Shown here: positions 1 to 5,006 of the stretch, piece by piece
Position numbering within the stretch: the first letter of the stretch is position 1
Layout: every line of letters starts with the position of its first letter
Program-made: the position numbers and the translations under genes
Assembly (NCBI GenBank): GCA_022424805.1
Contig: JAKMGR010000225.1
Span: 1-5,006, forward strand
Length of the DNA: 5,006 bases
From: Verrucomicrobiales bacterium
Lineage (GTDB): Bacteria > Verrucomicrobiota > Verrucomicrobiia > Verrucomicrobiales > DEV007
Direction: 5' to 3'
The notes under the pieces: generated by a model
The model's input: the letters and a program-made list of their open reading frames with translations, nothing else
Database searches by the model: none
What the model was told of the DNA's origin: nothing

Positions 1-2180
1 GGATGAGTGCGGTCTACCAGGCGAGCTGGAAAGGCGCGACCTTTCGATGGGAGGGGCCGGATGTTGGCTACATCGCAAGAGTAACGCCGAAGGGGTATCA
101 ACCGGAGCCACTTCCGAATTTTGAGAAATTGAGCGACGCGGAGCTCGTCGCCGCCCTTGAGTCACCGAGTCACATTCGGACCTTGGCTGCCCAGCGGACC
201 CTGTTGCGACGAAGCTCCAATCCGGAGATTTCAGACGCGCTTCGAAAACTGATTGGAAACAGCGACAAGCCATTGAAAGCGCGCGTAGCAGCGGTTTTTG
301 CCGTGGGACAGCGAGGCTTGACAGAATCCGATCTCGTCGATCTTTCGCAGCTGTCCTCCAGCGAACCCGAGATACTTCCCTATCTTTGCCGGATGATTGG
401 AGATCACCAATCTGAAAACGTTGACTCAGAAGTGCTAGGTCGAACAATCGTGAAAAATGGGCTGGAATCAAAAAACCTCCGGGCTTGTAACGAAGCGATT
501 ATCGCCGCAGCCAGACAGGATTACGCTGACTTCTCACCGTTCATCGCAGAGCATTGCCTCGCCAACCCCGACCCGCGCATCGCCCACACCGCATTTCAGG
601 GGCTCGCCAAACTCGGAGCGTCCGAAGCAGCATTCGCTGCCCTGATGAAAGAGAACACTTCGCCGGGTGCCTCTTTCGCCCTCATGAGAATGCACGATAC
701 CGGCGTCGTCGACCGGCTCATCGAAATCGCGATGTCAGCTGACAAACCTTTTGCCAGGCGCAACGCACTAGCCGCTCTCTGCCGGCTCTATCATGTCGAC
801 GGCGATTGGACCGGCGACAGCTGGGGGACTCGCCCCGACACCCGCGGCCCCTACTACCAGCCGGAAACCTGGGAAGAGTCCGAAAAAATTCTGACTTCTC
901 TCCGAGCTTCCCTCAAAGCCGCGACACCCGACGAAGCCACCTTTCTTGTCCGCGAAATGAGCCGAAACCGGATTCAGTCAAACGACGCCCTCAACCGGGT
1001 ATTGAAGTTGTCGCAGACCAATCCGGAAATGGTTCCGGAAGCAATGAAGCAACTCGCCGCGGTTCAGGAAATTCCAGCCGATGGGGCCGCGCTTATCAAG
1101 AAAGCTCTAACGACCCAATCCCTGCCGCACGAAGCTCGGGCCAACGGTGTCATTGCTCTCGCAAAAACCGACAGCCCCGAAATGGTTACCCTTTCGCTTA
1201 GCGCCCTCTCTAATCTGAAGGCTGGTCTGTCCGGCTTTCGGGAAAAGGTCAAAGCAGCCTCGCAAATCCCTGATCCCAACAAAGCGAAAAGCGAAGGCAA
1301 ATATGCGAAACAAGCCCTTGGCGATGCGACCAAGCAGTTGGAGGCTGCGAGGAAAGCATTTCTCGCAGCTCCAAAACTGGAGAACCATCATCTTTTGATC
1401 GAAGAGCTTTCCACCAACGATCTCGAGGCACCCTCTACCTTCTATGCCAACGCGGCCCTCCTATCGCTGGCATCCCGAAAGTCCGGCAGCCCAGAGTCGA
1501 TCGAGATGACACGGAAAACACTCGGAACGGGATGGCAAAATGCGAAGCAACGCATCCTCCTCATTCAAGCGGCAGCCGAATTGAAAAACCGAACTCTCGA
1601 CGACCGTATTCGCATCGCCATGACCGACCTCGATCCGTCCGTGGCAAAAGCGGCGAAGGATGCAGCGAAGACTCTCAAAATCCAGGCCGCTGGTGCTGAC
1701 AAAACGCCCAAAATCGCAACACTCGATCCTGACAAAGCCCTCCAGCAAGTCATTGCTCACAAAGGAAACGCCGCTCTTGGTGAAGCCGTGTTTGCGCGAG
1801 CCACTTGCTCTGCCTGTCACACTGTGACGCAGGACGAGGCACAGAAAGGCCCTTACCTCGGAAACATTGTCGAAACCTACAAGCGGCCCGAACTCGCCGT
1901 CTCCATTCTTGATCCTAACAAAACCATTGCCCAGGGTTTCAAAACAAACGTCTTCACTTTTAATGATGATTCGGTAGCGATGGGCTTTGTTACCGATGAG
2001 CAAGGCGAGCAAGTAACGATCCGCGATATTGCATCACAGGAACACACCTTCCTGAAGAGCGAAATTGCGAAGCGGGAAGAACTCCCAACCTCGATGATGC
2101 CTACGTGCCTGATGATGAACTTTACCGTTCACGAATTTGCCAGTTTGCTCGACTACCTGGAAAAGCTGGCGAAGAAATAA
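1..2180 (+). CDS. PVC-type putative heme-binding dehydrogenase, C-terminal part (HEAT-like region plus CxxCH cytochrome domain), 5' partial
   Basis: The open frame runs from the window edge to the TAA at 2178-2180. Residues are numbered from the ATG at position 3. That Met is probably internal, because residues 1-32 (with GPDVGYIARVTPKGY) look like the last blade of a beta-propeller dehydrogenase domain. Residues about 40-580 are Ala/Leu-rich paired helices resembling HEAT/ARM repeats, interrupted near 265-290 by a conserved-looking aromatic loop (GDWTGDSWGTRPDTRGPYY). The C-terminal domain, about 580-725, carries one c-type heme site, C602-S-A-C605-H606. Met698 or Met699 (SMMP) is a candidate distal ligand, followed by the helix FTVHEFASLLDYL. 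This order matches the large heme-binding membrane-bound dehydrogenase family of Planctomycetes and Verrucomicrobia. Members are thought to be exported, since heme attachment occurs outside the cytoplasm, and to oxidise sugars or related compounds. The substrate cannot be read here, and the signal peptide and catalytic residues lie upstream. No hairpin terminator is visible after the stop. Confidence 0.88.
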   Translation, partial: MSAVYQASWKGATFRWEGPDVGYIARVTPKGYQPEPLPNFEKLSDAELVAALESPSHIRTLAAQRTLLRRSSNPEISDALRKLIGNSDKPLKARVAAVFAVGQRGLTESDLVDLSQLSSSEPEILPYLCRMIGDHQSENVDSEVLGRTIVKNGLESKNLRACNEAIIAAARQDYADFSPFIAEHCLANPDPRIAHTAFQGLAKLGASEAAFAALMKENTSPGASFALMRMHDTGVVDRLIEIAMSADKPFARRNALAALCRLYHVDGDWTGDSWGTRPDTRGPYYQPETWEESEKILTSLRASLKAATPDEATFLVREMSRNRIQSNDALNRVLKLSQTNPEMVPEAMKQLAAVQEIPADGAALIKKALTTQSLPHEARANGVIALAKTDSPEMVTLSLSALSNLKAGLSGFREKVKAASQIPDPNKAKSEGKYAKQALGDATKQLEAARKAFLAAPKLENHHLLIEELSTNDLEAPSTFYANAALLSLASRKSGSPESIEMTRKTLGTGWQNAKQRILLIQAAAELKNRTLDDRIRIAMTDLDPSVAKAAKDAAKTLKIQAAGADKTPKIATLDPDKALQQVIAHKGNAALGEAVFARATCSACHTVTQDEAQKGPYLGNIVETYKRPELAVSILDPNKTIAQGFKTNVFTFNDDSVAMGFVTDEQGEQVTIRDIASQEHTFLKSEIAKREELPTSMMPTCLMMNFTVHEFASLLDYLEKLAKK

Positions 2181-2182
2181 AA

Positions 2183-2742
2183 CGAAAGGCTTCCTGAAAC
2201 AAGCTCGAATCGCCCGCCCCTGTCATATCGTGGTTGCCGACGGATATTCCGTAGGGGACGAGCCCGTGGAGTTTAGCCATACAATGCAGTGCCGCCGACC
2301 ACTGCTCCCTCTTATTTTCACCCATGATATCTCCGACATGACTGACAAATACGATGCGCTGTCGTTCCCGGTTTCCGACGCCCCAGTCTGGTTAGGTATC
2401 AAACGTCGGGTTGGTAACAACATCGTTTTCGGATAGGTAGTGTTGGGTATTCGGGATCACCACGATCGAAAAGGTGCCGTCCGGTGCAGGAGAGATTCCT
2501 GCAGCTGTGATTCCCCCTCCGACAGGGAAAAGGAAAACGCAGCCATAGTTTTCAAGAAATAGGATTTCATCGAGGCAGGATCGACACGGTGGCTCAGAGA
2601 TTTTGGCAAACTCCAGTATCATAGCACCCGAAAGAATGATAAGCCCCGCAATCCCTGTTAAGGCATGGCGGCTACGGCTTCGCCTCCGCTTTTTCCTTCC
2701 CGCTTTGCGGGATGCATTACGCCAGCCGCTTCGCGGGTTCAA
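2183..2742 (-). pseudogene. Decayed metallophosphoesterase fragment with in-frame stop
   Basis: One minus-strand frame reads from a TTG at 2742 (first in-frame ATG at 2622), with a single in-frame TAA at 2392-2394. Before the stop it reads GTFSIVVIPNTQHYLSEN and then NPTFDT. After it, in the same frame, come PDWGVGNRERQRIVFVSHV, GDI, QWSAALHCMAKLHGLVPYG and ISVGNHDMTGAGDSSLFQEAF. This is the order of calcineurin-like phosphoesterases of the PDTQ type: a beta strand ending in PDTQ, then SHVGD, then PYG..VGNHD. The fragment lacks everything after GNHD plus about 15 residues, so the downstream metal-binding histidines are missing. The first motif is PNTQ rather than PDTQ. The TAA lies where relatives commonly have Gln, so a CAA-to-TAA change is a simple explanation. 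A hydrophobic stretch (LTGIAGLIILSG) suggests a former signal or anchor. The Arg-rich residues before it overlap a hairpin cluster and may not be native. I infer an inactive remnant; two short independent genes are unlikely, since the motifs stay in one frame across the stop. Confidence 0.72.
2668..2736. repeat. Cluster of three small GC-rich triloop hairpins
   Basis: Three short inverted repeats follow one another. The first, 2668-2689, is GCGG...GGC-TTC-GCC...CCGC with an internal loop. The second, 2698-2712, is TCCCGC-TTT-GCGGGA, a perfect 6-bp stem. The third, 2726-2736, is CCGC-TTC-GCGG, a perfect 4-bp stem. All three have a TTC or TTT triloop on the plus strand. None is followed by a T-run, so they do not read as ordinary terminators. 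They lie between the metallophosphoesterase remnant and the tRNA, and resemble intergenic palindrome (REP-like) debris. Whether they recur in the genome cannot be seen here. Confidence 0.4.
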
Positions 2743-2776
2743 GTCATGAGCGAGTGGGACTCTGGCGGCCTATCCA

Positions 2777-2790
2777 CGGCAAAACTGCCG
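2777..2790 (-). terminator. Weak hairpin just downstream of tRNA-Asp
   Basis: A perfect 5-bp stem (CGGCA / TGCCG) with a 4-nt loop begins 13 nt beyond the CCA end of the tRNA in its direction of transcription. There is no T-run after it. It may mark the 3' end of the tRNA precursor or help processing, but it is not a convincing intrinsic terminator. Confidence 0.25.
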
Positions 2791-2802
2791 AGAGTAAAGA
2801 AG

Positions 2803-2879
<77 letters not shown>

Positions 2880-2902
2880 GCAGTGGTTTGGGAACCGTCA
2901 TG

Positions 2903-2919
2903 GCTCCCGGTTGGGGAGC
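2903..2919. other. Hairpin in the 5' leader of tRNA-Asp
   Basis: GCTCCC and GGGAGC form a perfect 6-bp stem around a 5-nt loop, 23 nt upstream of the mature tRNA 5' end. If transcription starts at the proposed promoter (2923-2951), this hairpin would lie in the precursor RNA removed by RNase P. Its role is unknown. Confidence 0.3.
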
Positions 2920-2922
2920 GGG

Positions 2923-2951
2923 ATACTAGGCGTGAAATATTCTCGGCGCAA
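2923..2951 (-). promoter_or_regulatory. Candidate sigma-70 promoter for tRNA-Asp
   Basis: On the minus strand TTGCGC (2946-2951) is followed after exactly 17 bp by TAGTAT (2923-2928). The -10 matches TATAAT at four of six positions, and the -35 only in its TTG. A GC-rich CCCGCTCCCC stretch follows, the type of discriminator seen at stable-RNA promoters under stringent control. The match is modest and a chance hit is possible. Confidence 0.3.
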
Positions 2952-2990
2952 CAAAAAATCTTCGGGAAATCCGTTGCTTTCTCCTCTTTT

Positions 2991-3062
2991 CCGCGTAAGG
3001 GTTTCCGCCCCTCGCGGGACACTTCCTCCGTGGGGCCTTTTTTCCAAACTTTACGCCGTAAA
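2991..3062 (+). promoter_or_regulatory. Structured 5' leader of rplS: hairpin, T-run and palindrome at the start codon
   Basis: Three elements precede the rplS ATG (3067). First, a hairpin at 2991-3017 pairs CCGCG with CGCGG and AGGG with CCCT, separated by a 2-nt bulge. Second, a weak GC-rich stem (3025-3035) is followed by six Ts (3038-3043), which resembles an attenuator or terminator pointing into rplS. Third, a perfect inverted repeat TTTACG-C-CGTAAA (3050-3062) ends 4 nt before the ATG, where a Shine-Dalgarno sequence would normally lie; no GGAGG-like sequence is present. Ribosomal protein genes are often autoregulated through such leaders, so control of L19 synthesis here is a reasonable inference. 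I do not recognise a named leader motif. Confidence 0.4.
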
Positions 3063-3066
3063 CACA

Positions 3067-3423
3067 ATGAACGTGATTGATAAAATCGAACGCGAGCAAA
3101 TGAAAGACGATGTTCCTGATTTCTCTCAGGGTGACACCGTGAATGTTCACTCGCGCGTTGTCGAGGGCGGCAAAGAGCGTATCCAGATCTTCAAAGGCAT
3201 CGTCCTCGGACGCGGCGGATCGGGTCTCAACGATGCGTTCACAGTCCGTAAGATTTCCAACGGCGAAGGTGTTGAGCGTGTTTTCCAGGTTCACTCCCCC
3301 AAACTCGCAAAGATCGAGGTTGTGAAGCGCGGAAAAGTTCGTCGTGCGAAGCTTAATTACCTCCGCGGACGTCTCGGCAAAGCTGCCACAAACGTGAAAG
3401 AGCAGGGCAAGAAAGAGAGCTAA
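3067..3423 (+). CDS. rplS: 50S ribosomal protein L19
   Basis: The gene encodes 118 residues, typical for bacterial L19 (about 115-130). L19 binds 23S rRNA in the large subunit near the interface with the 30S subunit. Family landmarks are plain: an N-terminal helix ([12 protein letters not shown]), [19 protein letters not shown] at about 22-40, [10 protein letters not shown], then [17 protein letters not shown] followed by [20 protein letters not shown] and [12 protein letters not shown]. The ATG at 3067 is chosen because the family's N-terminus starts there. The frame stays open upstream to an ATG at 2911, but those extra 52 residues do not resemble L19 and cross the leader hairpins. No clear Shine-Dalgarno is seen. 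In many bacteria rplS follows rpsP-rimM-trmD; here it stands alone, with a divergent tRNA-Asp upstream and a terminator directly downstream, so it appears to be a single-gene transcription unit. Confidence 0.97.
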   Translation: MNVIDKIEREQMKDDVPDFSQGDTVNVHSRVVEGGKERIQIFKGIVLGRGGSGLNDAFTVRKISNGEGVERVFQVHSPKLAKIEVVKRGKVRRAKLNYLRGRLGKAATNVKEQGKKES

Positions 3424-3448
3424 GGGCTTTCTTCTCTAACTTTTTTGG

Positions 3449-3476
3449 AAAAGCCGGGCGGAAACGTCCGGCTTTT
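3449..3476. terminator. Strong bidirectional intrinsic terminator between rplS and the convergent TPR gene
   Basis: AAAAGCCGGGCG and CGTCCGGCTTTT form an uninterrupted 12-bp stem (one G-U pair) closed by a GAAA loop. The A/T flanks of the stem supply a T-run on each strand. It begins 25 nt after the rplS stop and ends one base before the stop codon of the minus-strand gene at 3478, so it can end transcription of both convergent units. Confidence 0.9.
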
Positions 3477-3477
3477 C

Positions 3478-4746
3478 TTATATTTCCTTCTTTCGGCGAA
3501 GTGCCGGGACATTCCCCAGCCAGGTGCAGATCACAGCAGCAAGGACGCCAATGGTTCCGAGAGGCATCACCGCCGCATGGAGTTCTCTCCCTTGATTCAT
3601 CATTTCCAGCACAACAATCCCTATCGTAGCCAGATAGATGTATGCGGTTATGGAACCAAATACTATGCGGCCGGGCACGGACTCATTGGCGAAGGTCAGT
3701 GACGCCGGAACGGTCGAAATCAACAAACCGAAGCCTCCGAGAATCGCAGGTGACGCATCAAAACCAAAGCCGACGCCAATCGCGATCAGCCCGAGAATCA
3801 ATCCGCCTCCGATCGCGATCCCTTGCGCCCTTTCGCTGCTGCGCAATGCGAGCCGGGCATTTCGATCGAGCAATATCAGGAGATTGCCAATTCCCGGAGC
3901 AAGCCATACCCACATCACGAGTGCGAGCCATAGAAACGTCAAGCCTCCAGCAAGCAACGGGCTAACTTTTTGCAGGGCCTTGCTCGCGAAGCGATAACCC
4001 AGGTAGATCCCGATGATGATCATCCACTGTTTTCCACCCGTAAACCTCTGCATGAAAAAGCAGTACGAAAGGTAGGCCCGGTATAGCGGAGACCGCGCAC
4101 GGAAGGACTCAACGAGGCCCTCGCGAGCATGATCGCAATTCGGATCGAGTCGAAGCGCCTCTCGAAAATGTTCCTCGGCCTTGCGATGGTCCCCACGCTG
4201 CAGCGCGGTCCATCCAGCATTGATGTGGGCGATGTCACTTTCGGGATTCGCCGCAAGCATCTGATCGACGGCGATAGCATTGAGATCTGACTTCCCCTGC
4301 ATTCGCAGGGTATGGGTCAGCAAATTTGCTGCCATCGAGTTATCACTATCAGCAGCGAGGGCCCGACGGCTCCACTCCTCACCTTCAGCCCAGCGATCCA
4401 TCGCGCAGTAGGCATTTGCCTTGGTCGCGAGGGAAAAACTGTCTTCCGGATCGAGGGCGATGGCCACATCGGAGGCCTCCAGCCCCTCCTTCCCTCTCCG
4501 CAAGCTAGCAAGAATCAGCGACTTGATGGCATGATGAAAAGGATATTCGGGCTGGATTCGAATTGCTTCCCCAATGGAATCGAGTGCGAGAGTCTTCTTG
4601 CCCTCCTGATCGAGCAAGCAAAGGGCGAGCCGATTATAGGCGAAATCATTCTCCGGTTCCTGAGCCAGCACACTGCGAAAACAGGCTTCCGCCTCTTCCA
4701 TTTTCCCCTGCTCCTGCAGAAGAATTCCATGGGAAAGTTCGCTCAT
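3478..4746 (-). CDS. TPR-repeat protein with multi-pass C-terminal membrane domain
   Basis: The product has 422 residues in two halves. Residues about 2-215 are tandem tetratricopeptide repeats: the first is near 2-34 (GILLQEQGKMEEAEACFRSVLAQEP), the last near 174-206 (INAGWTALQRGDHRKAEEHFREALRLDP), with degenerate copies between. TPRs bind partner proteins. After a linker with a conserved-looking LYRAYLSYCFFMQRF stretch (221-235), about five or six hydrophobic segments follow, near 242-256, 265-293, 309-330, 332-353, 362-383 and 392-412. There is no signal peptide, so the TPR half is probably cytoplasmic and tethered to the inner membrane. The ATG at 4746 lies 6 bp after the stop of the upstream AAA ATPase gene. 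With no good Shine-Dalgarno sequence, translational coupling is likely. The architecture recalls an unnamed family of TPR membrane proteins next to AAA ATPases. I infer that the TPR half docks the ATPase or its substrate; the biochemical function is unknown. The stop abuts the shared terminator. Confidence 0.85.
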   Translation of the reverse strand: MSELSHGILLQEQGKMEEAEACFRSVLAQEPENDFAYNRLALCLLDQEGKKTLALDSIGEAIRIQPEYPFHHAIKSLILASLRRGKEGLEASDVAIALDPEDSFSLATKANAYCAMDRWAEGEEWSRRALAADSDNSMAANLLTHTLRMQGKSDLNAIAVDQMLAANPESDIAHINAGWTALQRGDHRKAEEHFREALRLDPNCDHAREGLVESFRARSPLYRAYLSYCFFMQRFTGGKQWMIIIGIYLGYRFASKALQKVSPLLAGGLTFLWLALVMWVWLAPGIGNLLILLDRNARLALRSSERAQGIAIGGGLILGLIAIGVGFGFDASPAILGGFGLLISTVPASLTFANESVPGRIVFGSITAYIYLATIGIVVLEMMNQGRELHAAVMPLGTIGVLAAVICTWLGNVPALRRKKEI

Positions 4747-4752
4747 CGCAGC

Positions 4753-5006
4753 CTATTTATTGATTCCCAGATACTCGAGAATCTCGTCGTAAAGGCCGCT
4801 TTGATTGGCGTAGAGAGCGTAGTTCCGGGCGCTCTCGAACCACTTCCGCGTGCTCGGCTTAACGGCCTTAGCTGCTTTAACGAGTTGCTTTTGCGTAACA
4901 GGAACAATTTTTCCAGATTCCATCGCCTCACCAAGAGACGCTTCAATGGCCTGATCAAAAACCGCTTTGATATCGGCACCTGAGAAATCCTTGGCACGTT
5001 TCGCGA
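4753..5006 (-). CDS. AAA ATPase, C-terminal end (5' partial)
   Basis: A minus-strand frame runs in from the window edge and ends at the TAG at 4753-4755. It gives the last 83 residues; the Walker A and B motifs and arginine finger lie outside. The visible part begins with the C-terminal end of an AAA module, the alpha-helical lid, with the characteristic DFSGADIKAVFDQAIEASL, like the SGADL/I helix of FtsH, Cdc48 and Vps4 relatives. It continues to KQLVKAAKAVKPSTRKWFES and ARNYALYANQSGLYDEILEYL, close in pattern to the C-terminal helix of classical AAA proteins with a Vps4-like tail. No zinc-protease HExxH or other domain follows, so a plain AAA unfoldase or remodelling ATPase is more likely than FtsH. 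It is the upstream partner of the TPR membrane protein, 6 bp apart on the same strand. The only internal ATG would leave about 54 residues, so this is a truncated gene and not a small separate one. Confidence 0.8.
   Translation of the reverse strand, partial: AKRAKDFSGADIKAVFDQAIEASLGEAMESGKIVPVTQKQLVKAAKAVKPSTRKWFESARNYALYANQSGLYDEILEYLGINK

Noticed and set aside
1461..2012. Minus-strand open frame of 183 codons
   Set aside because: It is antisense to the cytochrome domain, including the CxxCH site. Its Cys/Phe/Arg-rich translation looks like a shadow of the plus-strand gene.
2239..2251. Short palindrome ACGGA-TAT-TCCGT
   Set aside because: It encodes the YGISVG part of the phosphoesterase remnant on the minus strand, so coding sequence explains it and no regulatory role is needed.
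2137..2436. Plus-strand open frame of 99 codons after the heme protein gene
   Set aside because: The opposite strand carries recognisable phosphoesterase motifs over the same bases, and this frame has no recognisable family features.
2485..2503. Perfect 7-bp inverted repeat TGCAGGA / TCCTGCA
   Set aside because: It lies inside the phosphoesterase remnant where the reading frame is still recognisable just beside it, and has no T-run. It is probably a chance feature of former coding sequence.
2911..3066. N-terminal extension of rplS from the ATG at 2911
   Set aside because: The 52 extra residues do not resemble L19, cross the leader hairpins and T-run, and would overlap the tRNA promoter region. 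The family N-terminus fits the ATG at 3067.
4312..4983. Long plus-strand open frame of 223 codons
   Set aside because: It lies antisense to the TPR gene and the AAA ATPase end, both of which have clear family motifs. Its own translation shows no domain pattern.

Overview
The window looks like a chromosomal segment of a member of the Planctomycetota-Verrucomicrobiota group, most likely Verrucomicrobiota. The main reason is the first gene. Its order of parts (end of a beta-propeller, alpha-helical HEAT-like region, single C-terminal CxxCH heme site) is the large putative heme-binding dehydrogenase type that is expanded in those phyla. The TPR-membrane protein and its AAA ATPase partner fit the same group. 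The assignment rests on remembered family signatures, not on a database search.

Layout, left to right. Positions 1-2180 (+) hold the C-terminal 725 or so residues of a large c-type cytochrome/dehydrogenase protein whose N-terminus lies outside the window. Positions 2181-2802 contain no intact gene. On the minus strand they hold a decayed metallophosphoesterase fragment (about 2183-2742), interrupted by an in-frame TAA and cut off after its GNHD motif. Its far upstream end runs into three small triloop hairpins (2668-2736). A tRNA-Asp(GTC) gene lies at 2803-2879 (-). Divergent from it is rplS (ribosomal protein L19, 3067-3423, +), preceded by a structured leader. A strong shared hairpin terminator (3449-3476) separates rplS from a convergent minus-strand pair. 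That pair is a TPR protein with a multi-pass membrane C-terminus (3478-4746) and, directly upstream in the same operon, the C-terminal end of an AAA ATPase (4753-5006, partial).

The genes form three unrelated units: periplasmic oxidoreductase metabolism (gene 1), translation (tRNA-Asp and rplS), and a probable ATPase/TPR membrane complex (the last two genes). The ATPase/TPR pair is the best candidate for a poorly described system. The interval between the first gene and the tRNA shows the clearest signs of past rearrangement and gene decay.
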